From contig NW_017803843.1 of assembly GCF_001625305.1 (NCBI RefSeq), forward strand, positions 2,435,392-2,499,391: a stretch of 64,000 bases of DNA, written 5' to 3'. Numbering within the stretch: position 1 is the first letter of the stretch; every line of letters begins with the position of its first letter. Below the pieces are notes generated by a model. It did not search any database. It saw only the letters and a program-made list of their open reading frames with translations, and had not been told where the DNA came from. The position numbers and the translations under genes are program-made. This stretch comes from Branchiostoma belcheri (Eukaryota; Chordata; Leptocardii; Amphioxiformes; Branchiostomatidae). This document shows, piece after piece, positions 10,183-24,400 of this stretch.

Positions 10183-12402
10183 TCATATTCTTATAACATA
10201 CGAGTCTGAGTGAGTGACATAGCGCACCCAGCGATAAGGAACATAGGACTGTTCATGGTCAAACAACCTCAAGAATCTAATCTGCAGGCGGGAGCAGATA
10301 TACATGGGCAGTTCAAACTTCAGGCTGACTGGGCCTAACTCCAGCCTCGTGGATGGTGTTCTGTTTGCTACTGCCAGCTGTAGAAAGGGATAGTAGAGGG
10401 AAAATACTTAGTAATAAATGCCACAAAAAGCCAACATGTCCAGAGCAATCAGATCTATATAGCAACACAGCTTAGGTCATGAGTTGGAGTTAGTGAGATG
10501 TTATGATTGATTTAAAAGAAATAGAAAACATGAGGGCATAAAGGTAACGGAAACAAAGTTTCCAGTCCTACATCAAAACATGGAGGTAGAAAATGTGATT
10601 TTTTACCTCCATGATTAAAATAACTATTATCAACTACAGGTTGAAAGACATCAAGGCAGAGCAACAATGCTGCAACGCTGACCTTAAATCTGGCTGTGAG
10701 CTCTGTGGCACCTGGGAACTTCTTTATGTTCCATGCCACCACATGTTCCTGTGCCTTGAACTCTACATTTTGACCTGGGCCACTCAACTGGTGTGACACA
10801 CTGTCAACAGAGGAGAAAAATTAGTCATTCACTTTGTCTACTTACAGAAAAATCTGTTTCAAGTTTCAAAAACATGAATCATACACTTGGACATTTACCT
10901 GGTTGTTGACTTTGGAACGGGAACTCTGACCATCACATTGACAGCATGACTGCACAAACAGACAAGAAGTACATTTCCTATTATTTCAAGTACATTCCTG
11001 AGTTATTTCATGATACATGTACAAAATTATGATGTAAACATTACCAGCAGAATCTATGTTATCTACATGCTGGACAGTCAGGAATTGAATATCAGAAATT
11101 GATATTCTCAAACATTCAACAATAATGAGATGATGACCTTGTAGAAGGGACATCACAGAAAACCTTCAGCACCAGCTCCATGTCCCTGTAGTTAACAAAG
11201 TGTCCAGAATTTATGTTGATGATTTAACTCGATGTGGCTGAATGTACTATCTAACGTCACATGTTATTTATCGGCAAACATCACCAACTGCAAAACCTGA
11301 CCAGAGAAAATACTGCAGTACTTAGACAGTATTTAGGAGTGCATAAAATATTGCTTAAGACAGAGAAGGATGGAGGAAGCTGGTGATGGATGTGAGCACA
11401 GTCCCCGACCCTCCAGACAAGGATAAGATAGGGTGAAGGTGTGACAATTTTGCCAGTCTGTGTGCAACATTTAGTTGTTTCCATTGATAATCTGAAGCTA
11501 TGCCACATGAGTGAGGAAGGGAAGGCGTGCAGTTTGGCAAGTAACAAGTAGGTGGCGTTACTAGTTCAATGGGGAATGCTGGCAGATTGCCAGTAAATGT
11601 AGGGAATACTTTAGTAGGGTTTTTGCATACAGTAAGAACTTGTGTCAGCTTCTTTGTTTAACTTCATTTACAATACTAGTGATTTACATACAAATGAAAC
11701 AAATCTGTCAGTGCAGTTCAAAGTGGATACAGCTACCATATCAGTAGCCAACCTGCATTTTAAAAATGCCGCTTAAAAAAATAATATACTGCTTTTCATG
11801 GAAAGCTAGCAGAGAAAGGTAACAATCAGATAACAACACATGTACAGCATTAGCAAAAAACAAGAAACAACGACATTGATTGATTCTTCAATATGTAAAC
11901 TGTGAGTTAGAAAGACCCGTCGGGGACTCAAACTTAATCCACTTCCTGCTGCTAAATCCTATGATTGATACTAGATTTGGTACAAAAAGACTACCCCAGA
12001 ATGGAAAAGCCTAAAAGATGAAACCCAAATCATCTATCTATGGTGACCCAAAATGCCATAGATGACAAATTGTATCTCTGAGTCACTCTATCAGGGCTGT
12101 ACAGTGTATTTAAAAATTCTACTGTTTTGCCAGCACAGCAGTGAGGTATAGGTTACTGTGTATTTCCCTTGAAAAGTCTACAGGAGAAGTTGGCAGCAGT
12201 GGTTGATTGAGACACAAGCTGCAGGGTTAGTTTTTTAGTGGATTGTGTCTGACCTGGTGCTGTCCTGGTCATTCACTGTTGGGAAGAGTCTGAAGGGCAG
12301 TAGGGAAGGCAGGTCTCCTGATGCCTGGTACTTCATCACTGGAAACTGAACAAACAGTCAAACTCATGCTTGGCTGTTAAATGGGAAAGACCTACCAGTA
12401 TC

Positions 12403-12437
<35 letters not shown>

Positions 12438-15400
12438 ACACTCTCCAAATGCATGCCATGACTTATATAAGTTATAACGCATGTGACAAATACATTTTGT
12501 ACTACCAGGTATCTACAAATGGAAGAAAAACTGCAACTTGATGAAAGAAAGACTTTACCCATAAACCAAACTGTAGTTTTGGCATTTAAGGCTTATCTGA
12601 TTGCAATCACATTATAATTGGCAAAAGAAATGGCCTTGCATGAGCAACATATTTCTTGGTACAGGGCTAATATGATAAACATGTACTTAGGCAAATGTGC
12701 AATAAAGCCACATTATACTAGTATGATGCACCTATATGATGGAGGGTTTTCCACGACGATCATGCCATACAGAACTTGGTGCAATATTAGTAGACTACGT
12801 TTAATTCTTAAACTATTGCACCCGTTTATTGTTAATTCTACGACCATCATCGTGCATCGTATGATGTACTACATGTATTATGTAACTGGGACTTAAGACA
12901 GAAGTAAAGGTAGACTTAGTTATTTGGTTATTTCGGGATATTGACATATTTCATAATGCTATCTTCCTCAAGATTGTGAGGGAAAACTACTAAGGCCATG
13001 ATACACAAATGAACGGCCATGCTTCGCTTCTGACAGCTGTTTGCTCAAAATATCTCTCTAGATGTATGACCCTGGAGCAGGACAGGATTTGCAACGCCAT
13101 CACAAACATCATTGTTTACGTCACCAGTGTCCTCTGAAATGTTTCTTGTTTGGTGTGAACTTTTTTTTCACAATGCAACAAAGGTGTTTCTGTTTTTACC
13201 TTCATAATGTAATCAACAATTTTCTGTGAAACATTATGTTGGTTCCTATACCAAATCCTCAGGACAAGTCATACCTGTTGACTCAGAAGAGGTACTGAGC
13301 ATGAAATTCCCTCCCAATCAGATTAATCGCATCACTATTTCACAAAACTAATTTGTTTTAATTTAATGATAGCATACTTCAAGTGGCAAATCATTAACCA
13401 AAGCTCTTTTGATTGACTTAAGTGTTTGGCTCTAAAGCACCACTTTGTGAAATCTAATATTGTAAAATTACAGCATGTCCAAACTGTAGTACTGATTAGA
13501 TATTATCTGACTTATTTCAACATTGAGCTGCTCCATTTCCAATTGCCCGCTTTCCTTCATCATTGGATGACAGCCTGTTAACATACCAAAGTCTGTAGTT
13601 CGCTATCTACCTGTCCCAGGACACCTGCTTAATGTAAGGATGGATGCTCAATCATTCATCTGTCCAGGGCATGAAAAATTGATTTCTACTACATGCACTG
13701 TTTTAGTGACGAAATGATGCTTGTGGAGGCTGATCTTATGTTACCTCTCCCTGTGGAGGGTGAATGGTCAGCACTCTGCTCTGTCCAAACTCTGACAAGT
13801 CCACACTCTCATGGAAGCTACACTCATCGATGTGGGCATGGCTGTTATAACCTGTAGGCAACAGGAAAAAACATTGTTCATGATTTACAGCTCCAATCTT
13901 AGCATTTAATAAAAGGAAATTAAAGAACAAGGGTGATGCTTGGTGAATTATTTAGCAACTGATGGAAACATGGCGCTAAGTACCATAAAAATTACAGGTT
14001 TAATCACATAGCAACAATTCTTCCTGTGTACAAGCATATAAAGAAGTTGGGCCTTTGGGAGAAGTGTAGGTGGGAATGGAGCAAGAACTAAGGTGGAAAA
14101 AGTAGCTAGCAAACATTCTACTTGCCAACTTTCAGGAAAGTTAATGACATTAACCATCCTGCCTTCTAGCAAGAGGTGCTCATTATCACGCCATGACAAT
14201 GACACAAGGGGTAAAGAAATCCCCCTGCTCTAATTTGAATATTTTGCATGTAATAATGCTAGCAGGGGTCCTTTTCAAAGATATTGGGTTAATCAAATCT
14301 AGGTTCCCTAGAGAACTCTTAAGTCCCCCGTGTGCCCTTATGAGTAATGCAATGCTGTTCCAAGGTTAGTATGATTCAAGATTGCTTCACAAGTAAACAC
14401 GATCCTCCAGTTTTCATCCAAATGATGTGTTCAAAAAGTTCAAAAGTTGGCTCCAATAACGTCCATCAACAGGTGATCAGAAGATAAAACAGCTCAGAAT
14501 TTACAAAATGTATTGTACATCTACATGTGACTGGTAGAGTCATACACCCTTTTGCAGTGCAGCAGCTATGGATAGAATCTTTTGAAGATTCATTGGCAGC
14601 CTTAGTGGCAGCATGCAACAGTCCAATATCTCAACATTAGCTATTATTTCTATGTTTTAATACTTCGGGCACATGGTATCTGTACATCTGCCATACTTTC
14701 ATCATTTCTTGTTACAATATAATTCATAAGTGTCAGCTGATGACAAACATAGATGGCAAGGACTCATGCTGAAGTGTGAGGTTTTACCTCGAAGGGTTCA
14801 ATGTTTTACAACTACCAAATATATACAATGTATATGAAAGACTTTGGGGCATGCTGGTTTTATGGTCCCCAATACTACAAGCTGACATGCTACCTAATAG
14901 GGGTCACTGATACACACCATGCAACAAATCTGTGACAACAGACACATAAAAATCTATAAAACATTCCAAATGCTTTTTTATGCATATCAACCTCAATGTT
15001 TAGATGTTTTGCACAGAAAAAAACAACAAAGTACATTATACTAGTAAAATATTCTTCCTTCCAGTACAGTACACTTGTTCTTCCTCCTGCTTATCATCCT
15101 TGTGGACCACTCCATGCACCACTGAGCTCCACACCAGTCTATCTGCTATCAAATGTTAACGTGTCCCTAAATGCATATGTACAGCCTGCCAATCAACTTG
15201 TGGACAAAAAGGTTATGGCCACTAAAGCATGACCTGCAATAAATGCATTATCAAACCACTTGTGTGCAGATAACAGCCCATTTCCCTAAACCCCTTTGAT
15301 CACAGCTGTTATCTGTGAAAAGGCATATAAATGCAATTGGAAGGATGAGTAATGGAGGAAAGACAGGGTCAGTAGCCCCTGCTGTGGCTAATGGACATCA

Positions 15401-18400
15401 AACCTCCGGAACAACAACTGATGGAGAGGCCACGGCCATGGCTGCCAGGCTGACTACACTCAACTTCAGAATCTAAACCTCACAGTCAGTGATAGGATGA
15501 ACAGTGGTCCACTATGACTCAGGAAAATTGGTGATGGGTTGTATGACAGCAGCACAAAACCAATCTCAAAAATTTGTGCAAGGCCAAAAGTGTGATAATT
15601 TAAGATATTAAGTATCAATAAAGAAACTCTGTGTCCCAAAGAAATCCCATGTTGTGATGAAGAAAGCTTCTGAGTGTGAGTGATTATCAGTGTGAGTGAA
15701 TCCAGAGGAGTGACAAGCCCTTCTGGGAGATATTGAGGATCTGAAGATTGAGACAGGCAAGTGTATTTTAAAGTCTGTCTTGGGGACATTTAGTCAGCTT
15801 CTGTGAGACTTGTTACAACTCCATGACAGTGACAGATGTTGTAACTTTCCATAAGTGAAGATGAGTCATTGCTTCTATACATCTTGTCATCTCATATGTC
15901 TGACACTGAGTGTTTCTATTACTTATAGATACCACTATGTCTTGCTAATATTATGTTCAATGAATCATATCATAAATACATCTTAAATATAGCTGCCAAG
16001 GCACTTATGGGGCATTTATGTGCAGAAAACATGAGACCATGACTTTCAAAAATCATCATTAATCAACAAAATGGCCATTTGAACAAAATATATCACTGCT
16101 CTTGGTCTTATTTTCCCTGTGATGGTACCAGATCTGAATCAGGCACTAAGCCTGGATTTTGATTTCCTCTTCTATTTATTTTTATTAGAGGGCCTGCAAG
16201 GGGGGTAGTGATTACGAATTACGCAAAATTTTCGCCGCCTATTACGAATTACGTTAAAGTCTCAGAGCTGATTACGACTTTACGATTTGCGGCTAATGTC
16301 CAATTACGAATTACGTTGATTTTTGCGAGGCTGCCAACAAATTACGAAGTCTAAAACAGCCTGATTACGCCTTACGAAAAATGGCTTGCAGGCCCTTTTA
16401 TTATACACAACCACCTTATTGTCATGTTCAAATATGATCACACAATTCATGAGTACTTATGCGATATAATTTACAGGGAGGGTTTCCACTGTAAATGCAA
16501 CTTAAACTTATTGTAACTTGTGTTGATTCAAGAAAACTAATATTTGAAATCCAATTCATAATCTCTNNNNNNNNNNNNNNNNNNNNNNNNNNNNNNNNNN
16601 NNNNNNNNNNNNNNNNNNNNNNNNNNNNNNNNNNNNNNNNNNNNNNNNNNNNNNNNNNNNNNNNNNNNNNNNNNNNNNNNNNNNNNNNNNNNNNNNNNNN
16701 NNNNNNNNNNNNNNNNNNNNNNNNNNNNNNNNNNNNNNNNNNNNNNNNNNNNNNNNNNNNNNNNNNNNNNNNNNNNNNNNNNNNNNNNNNNNNNNNNNNN
16801 NNNNNNNNNNNNNNNNNNNNNNNNNNNNNNNNNNNNNNNNNNNNNNNNNNNNNNNNNNNNNNNNNNNNNNNNNNNNNNNNNNNNNNNNNNNNNNNNNNNN
16901 NNNNNNNNNNNNNNNNNNNNNNNNNNNNNNNNNNNNNNNNNNNNNNNNNNNNNNNNNNNNNNNNNNNNNNNNNNNNNNNNNNNNNNNNNNNNNNNNNNNN
17001 NNNNNNNNNNNNNNNNNNNNNNNNNNNNNNNNNNNNNNNNNNNNNNNNNNNNNNNNNNNNNNNNNNNNNNNNNNNNNNNNNNNNNNNNNNNNNNNNNNNN
17101 NNNNNNNNNNNNNNNNNNNNNNNNNNNNNNNNNNNNNNNNNNNNNNNNNNNNNNNNNNNNNNNNNNNNNNNNNNNNNNNNNNNNNNNNNNNNNNNNNNNN
17201 NNNNNNNNNNNNNNNNNNNNNNNNNNNNNNNNNNNNNNNNNCTTAGCCTTTACTAGTAGTTTTATAACTAACTAAATTTAGTCATAAGATACACTGTACA
17301 TCTAGCCTGTAGTCCAGTCTTATAAACTTCAGTTATATTTTCAGACAATGGAAGCAGATTAAAGCTAACTAAACTAACTAAAGCTAAGGAATTCATGCTA
17401 AGGGGCATCGCTGTGGTATAAAGGCTTTGACAAATGATGTCTGATCACTGATCACCAGATATGTTGTCATGTTGCTGTGAATTAGAGATGCTTCATGTTG
17501 CTCTTGTAGACAAAGATTAATGGGTACACAACAATTGAGATACAAGAAACTTTCTGAACATCATTTCACAATCTACTCATGAAATGGGTCCCTCAAGCTG
17601 CTTTGATCTCCCATAAAGCTAAGTACACTTGTCTGACAAAGACATAGAAATATCTAAGGCTATCATTTCATTGCTGAGAGCCTGAGATAAATATGCTTAC
17701 CACATCCCTCTCCTGTACACATAGACATCTAGCTAGAGGCAAAGTCCAAAAATAGGGAGAGACTTTGAATGTAGATACAACAGCTCTGCTCCTGGTATCC
17801 GTTACATACATCACTCAACATATAATACAAAAAGGCTATTTTGCCTAATACTTTCCTTACACATCTATGAGTATGAGCAATGTATATGCTCCTGTCTAAA
17901 CTGCCTACATGATGAGTACTTTCATGTGTAAGTTTTCTATATCTTTCTTCAGACTCTGCTTCATGTAGACTTTATATTTTAGCATTATTCTTTAATTTAT
18001 ATCTGAGGATCAAACAATAGCTGTGGCAAACTAGAGGTTTCTTGTGTTGGGTGTAAATCTGTGGTGACCAGAGTTGAAAAGAATGGCCTTGATGAGGCTA
18101 AATACTGGTAATATATTAAGTAACAGATGGTGCTGACATCCAATGCCAATGGCTGAACGTTTGACGTAAGGAGGCGTACACCAGATGTTATGGCAAACTT
18201 TTACCTCAGCCTGTCAAAGCAAACTTCTGTCAGATCACTCTTTGATGAAAACTTAAAGAGCAATATGAGAGGAAACATTGCTTTGGTAACAAATGGTCTT
18301 GATGTGCTTGGGACAAAGAGGGGCAAAGTGGCCTTTCCCAGCTGATGTTATGAGCTGTATCTACAACTGATATTTTCTTTTAGATTACTCTTTGAGGACA

Positions 18401-21400
18401 GTCTATTTCACTTTGAATTCTCATATCAAGTACAGTCGCCCAAGGCATTTATTATCAGTAGTGAGTCAAGTCTGTGCAATATCTTTTAGTTATCTTTGCC
18501 ATGTACCAAGTTTTCTGGAAATCATAACATTCTTTTTTCTTGGTACAAAGTTTGGGAAAACCACATATTATGAAAGCTGGACAATGCCTTGGAATAGTTT
18601 TAAATCCATCTGTCCCCAAGTCACCTGATCAAGCTGTAGTAACATGTTTTTAGGAAAGCTACAATCTACGTATCACTGACATTTTCCCATCCAATTTCTT
18701 GTGGGTAATGAGACTCAGAGTCTTATAATTACATAAATAATGTCTTTCTTTATTACATAGGTTGTAATGAGAAAATCAGTCTCCAGTTCCTCCTTTTCGT
18801 AATGATGCGCTTCCTTATTCTAGATGGCTTAAAATGAGGTGACAAAAATACACGGTGACAGCATCCCCCCTGCAGGGACTCCATTACGCCACTTTCAATG
18901 GTTGATTTAAGGTCTCCTAAGCAACCACAAAGGGTGACTGAAACCTCTCAGGAATTACTGGAAGCAAGTTTGGGTTGCCAAAGATCAATACATTGTATCT
19001 TACTCCCGATACAACATTTGACTCTCCCCATCTAAGACTTCTTCATGTGCCTCTTAAATGAGTTTGAAACCATTCTACATATGACAAATCTTTCTAGGCC
19101 TACATTTTGTAAATGAGGTGTGCACTAATAAGCAGTGCTGTGCACAGGTGTACCAGTGTGTTATCCCACATTTTCCAAGCTTGACAAATCAGAAATCACC
19201 GTCATGACTGTTTCTGTACCTACTTCCTGCAAGGAGTGGTAGTTATATCAGGGAACATTACTGCAACAACTGCTGTGGTAACAGATATTGGTATATTTAT
19301 GAGTTGAGTGAATCAGGTATGGAGCCATTTATGCTGTTCTACAGCTTCGTTCCCAAACTTTTCCCATGAATATAACTGATGTGACCTTTTCCTACACATC
19401 ATCAATCAACTGCTTTAATGTTGCTAGTAGCTGTCCTTACGCCAATATCCTGGCAAAGAAATTAACCACGTGTCTAATCCTGGCTACAGGCTATTGATGA
19501 GGACTATTACTCTAATAGGGGGAAAGGTGAACTTCACAACACTGAGCAAAAGTTGAGAGAAAATTGCTTTGACTACAAGGTTCTTGACAAATTACCTGGA
19601 ACGCCCACCAAGAAGCTCTTCATCTGTATGGTGCCATCAATGTCTGCACGCAGGACACTTCCCTGTGGGACAGCAGGAGAAAGGTCTACTTAAACAGATT
19701 CTTGGGATGTGCTGAGAAATGTTGACTGTAATGTGCAACAAACTCTCTAATGCTTCCCATGGGTCTTTTAAAGATGTGTTGTGAACAGGTCCAAATATTA
19801 CATGTTCATTTCCCTTCAGGTTGATCTAAAATTTGGCTACACTATGGTATGCATCTGCCAACAATTTTGCAACTTAAGTCCATTCTGTCAACAGTTTTAC
19901 AACTAAAGTCCACTCAATATGCTGATGCATGTAAAATGACTCTTACTTACACTGGTACTGATCAGCACAGTCAGTCTCTCTAACACATCCACAAAGATCT
20001 CATTCTTCCTTCCCTGCATGGTAGGAATGAAATACAAATGTCATGTTATTGAACCTAAAACACATTTTTAAGAAAGGGCCCAAACTATGTCAAACAGATG
20101 GACACTAAAACCACACCTGATTAATGGCTGTTCCCATGATAGACTTGTTGGCTGCAGTGGAAGGAACCATTCTTCTCTCAGCACCAAACTAGTTGGACAA
20201 GAAATAGTAAAAGCTATTAGTCTGAGTCTCCATGGTCACAATTGGTAACAAAAGATTCCAAATGTTCTCTATGTTGTACACTGTGGGCAAATCTAAAAAC
20301 CCACATTTTTAACCTCCTTGTTCTGGGCAACCAGCATCTTTAGGATACAGATTTGGAAAGACCCTGTTTCATCAATATATTCTGTAGAGGCTATTCATGA
20401 TGTAACATATATGTACAGACTTCTCCCTTACATCAATTAGAAATATAAATTAATCAGTACTATCTAAAGCATGCATTGCTCTCAGTGAGTTGCACAAAAA
20501 TGGGACATTGGCAAACACTCTAGTAGGTTGGTGGTAATGCTCATTTGCCACATGAATGAAGTTTATCCTGCAGAGAAGCTGTGATGAGGAGACCGAGGAA
20601 CTGTTGATGTATGACAATGTAAACTAACTTGGACGAGGACTGCTGAGATGTTACAATGTTTTGAAACAAATAGATGCATAGAACCATGGTCATTACATTT
20701 TTCTGCTCTAATCCTACATATATGCCTGCTCCATTTCCCTTGAGAGAAATTACATGGCTTTACTCTTGCAAATGTTACATGGTTCCAATTAACATTGAGG
20801 CATCTATCTAACTTGAATAATCATATCCATGGCTCTGTTTATTCATTGTGTATTTCCTCACCAAACTGAACAGTTTCTGGCTAATGGTTCCATAGTACAG
20901 CATCATTCACACAACATACAGTGATCAATACGTGCAAAGATACCGAGATTCTTGGGAAGACCAGAGTCTTCAGATGTTCACAGGTGAGGTATCCCTTGCC
21001 CAACCTTTTGTAATTTTAACCAATTTATGACAATACTGGTATCATGTAAGCGATACAACATGTTTTACCAAATACTAGTGTACATCAAAACACTGTACAT
21101 CAAATGGCACTTGTCTTTGATCCTGGGAGTCATCTCCTGCATGTAAGGGACACATATTAGTGCACAAGCTTGGAATTTGGGTCCTGTTTTCAAAATGCAA
21201 AAGGGCTTTGGGTCCTTTTTTCAAAACACAAAATTAAAAGATATAGTTGAAACTTCAAAGTATGCCATCACCCTACTACTTCCACTAGGAAGCAGTCAAG
21301 ACTACATGTGTATGTAATCCAGTAGCAAGAGTCCCAAAACTGTAGTCGAAAGTCAGGCAGTGATTTAAGCAGAGAACATCTTCATACTTCACTTAATGTA

Positions 21401-24400
21401 AACCTTTGCCGACAGCAACATGAAGCAGAGTGGTTTCAGTATCCACCAGGATTTACCCTGTACAGGGCCATGGGTGAATTATGACCATACTTCTGTTTGT
21501 CATCAAAGTAAGGATACTGGTATTTTGTGGCCTGTATGTTCCTAAAAGCTGGAGTAATCAGGCTGACCTGGAAGGACTCATTGATAATGTTGGCTGTGGA
21601 AATGACAGAAAATATTGTCTTTGCTATACAACATGTCCTTGATTTTGTACTTTTAACAAGTCTGTGCATTGATTTTGAACACCACTGCATCAGATGAGGA
21701 TATTAGCAGAGGATGTTATCCATGGAATCAAGTTTATGTGTCCTAATCACATGACCATGCTGGAAAAATTGATGCTGCCTTTTAGTGCGACTTCTTGTAG
21801 GATACATAATCCACATAAAGGATGTCTACCAGACAGTGTTATAGATAGTCTTACTCTGCATATAAAGGACACTGGAGACAAAGCATTCCACTTGATAATT
21901 AATTTTCTGCCAACAAATTGCTCCAATTAGCTTGCATCCAGACGAAAATTGACAACTTGTCAGTTAGCTGGAATATTTTTAGTAACAATTTTGACAAAAA
22001 GTCAGCTACTACACAATTGCGGTGAAGAAGATGATGATGATGATAACTCCACCATTTATTATCCATGCAAACCCCACCCTGCACTACACAAACAACTGGC
22101 AGAACTAACCAAGCCTGGGGTGGTGCCCTCTCTCACCAGTACAGGACTATTTTCCATGTATGCCTTCAGCATGTCTGTGGAAGTGCCTTGTGGGTAGCCA
22201 AAGTCCTGCAGAAAATAAAAACAGTACAGAAACTTATAAGTTTGACTTCAGTGCTCTTAGATTTGAGCTAAGAATGAGCTAGGATAATTTCCTCGCTTGA
22301 AGCTCAAGTTAGCTTGATATATGGTTTGCTCACATGTAGAGCTGTGTACCGGTACGCAGTACCGATACTGTACCGGAAAAATTGATTAGGTACAGGTCCA
22401 AAATACCTAATCCCTCAGTACCGGTACTGTACCTAAACAATTTCACACCAATTTTATGCCTATTTGTGACCTCAAATGTGTAAATAGCTGGTTAACAATG
22501 GGTGCCTGTGTAAGGACAGCGTGTTCATGAAAACAAAAACACTTAGTTTTGCCTACATTTTATCTGAGCATTCGTCATAAACAAAGAATAAACCTTAACT
22601 ATCAAGTTTATTTATGTTTTTGTGTTATTGAAGGAGTTCAGAAGAGCATATAAATTGGTCGAATTGTTCAGGTACAGGTTCAGGTCCGGACCTGTACCTA
22701 AACCTGTGTACCTGTACCTGTACCTGTACCTAAAATTTGTTTAGGTACACAGCTCTACTCACATGTAAATCTACTCAAACATAGCAAGTGTATAGCATAG
22801 TGTCCTGGGTACATTATACTGAGTGTTAGAGTGTCCATGGGTATGTCAAGTTCGCCATTTCCATATGGCTCTAAAACACACAATATGGAAATGGCGAACT
22901 TGACTTACCCATGGACACTCTAATACTCAGTATAATGTACCCAGGACACTTATCTAACTAGTAATAGTGACTTGCAATCTACATGTGTATGCCCGGAGTG
23001 GTGAAACTTCTGAGGGAAGAACTGAAAAAACAATCTGGTCCTAGACGTACTTTGTACATTCATTTGGAGATTTAGTGTGAGTCTGTGAGAGTAATTTTGC
23101 TCGTAGCAACGATATTTTAATTCGATTTTTCTGACTTGTAAAGTCTCGAGGTGTAGTCCTTTTAAGACCAAGTGCAATATGTAGAAATAAGACTACAGTA
23201 TTTAGTAGTCACTTGGATCTGTCAGTGGGACAGTGTAACGTTGATATTTTATCTAACCTCTTGTAAATATCAAAGAATGAGATTTTATTTTGTATTGTAC
23301 TGATTTCACGAGGCTCTCCAAGGATGGAGGAAATAAAGAGATGAAATGAAATGGAATGAATGAATGAATGAATGAATGAATGAATGAATGAATGAATGAA
23401 TGAATGAATGAATGAATGAATGAATGAATGAATGAATGAATGAATGAATGAATGAATGAATGAATGAATGAATGAATGAATGAATGAATGAATGAATGAA
23501 TGAATGAATGAATGAATGAATGAAGCACAGATGTTGTAGGCATATATTGGTACCTTGATACTCCATCCCAGCAAAGAGGCTCCAAGCTCTGCTTCTCTCA
23601 TTCAAAATACTTTTTGATCCTTGTCTTCTCTACTCTTTATACCTCTACAAGTGGTTTCAAGGGGTTCAACTGGTCGCAAACTTAAAACATTGCAAAAATA
23701 TCTTTTCCTTTCCTATTTAAATGCAAAATCCAGTCCTTGTTAAAATTTACAGTACTCCAGTGAATCACTAAAAAATAAGGAATCTACTTTACACACTTAC
23801 AATGACTTCATCTAATATTTCATACACCAGTGGGAAGTTAAGTCTAATGGCCTCCTCTGACAGGACTCCACAATAATCCTTACACAAGCTCGCCACTCTG
23901 AAACGTAGAAAACAAAAATAGGTTAAAGAAGTTAAGAAAATTAGCCTGGGTACCATCCTACTTGTATGCCGGGGCTCCCACAGTCGCTTCCAAGTACTTT
24001 TTAGGGAAGCGACTGTGGGAGCCCCGGCATACAAGTAGGATGGTACCCAGGCTAAAAAAAATAGCCTGAATATGGATATTCCCGAAAGACACAGTACAGT
24101 GTACCTAGAGGCAAATTATAAGCTACCCTACTGGTACATGTTTACAGGTGTAGACATACCAGGTCAAGACACAGCATGCACAGCATATGACTAGCCTGGT
24201 TACCATACTCAATCGGCTGGCTTAGGGGTGCTTCGGCTGGCCAGAGTTTGTTTGGCACCCGTAGGGGAGGCAATAATTTGAACAGCTGGCTGCTACGATC
24301 CGGTGCCAAACAAACTCTAGCCATCTGAAGCACCCCTAAACCAACCCGTATGAGCATGGGTACCAGGCTAGGTTATGACAAGAATGAGAAATTGTACTAG

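Larger units (their letters stand above)
13852..19595 (-). other. AP4M1 intron 8 region, including the N gap and a likely hidden exon
   Basis: 5.7 kb between the exons ending at 19596 and starting at 13851. It holds hAT-like copy 2 (16189-16396) and the N gap. I looked on the minus strand for the missing mu-homology exon in the readable parts and did not find it. No other gene is seen. Confidence 0.7.

Noticed and set aside
16495..17256. 253-codon plus-strand open frame
   Set aside because: Nearly all of it is the N gap; the few real codons on each side match nothing.
22799..22950. microRNA precursor
   Set aside because: 68-bp nearly perfect arms with transposon-like ends next to other elements fit a MITE better than a pre-miRNA; small-RNA data could change this.
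23354..23524. CRISPR-like array
   Set aside because: A pure tetranucleotide run without spacers in a eukaryotic intron.
23209..23605. Three overlapping minus-strand frames of 99-130 codons, mostly Phe-Ile-His-Ser repeats
   Set aside because: They are translations of the GAAT microsatellite in successive frames, not proteins.
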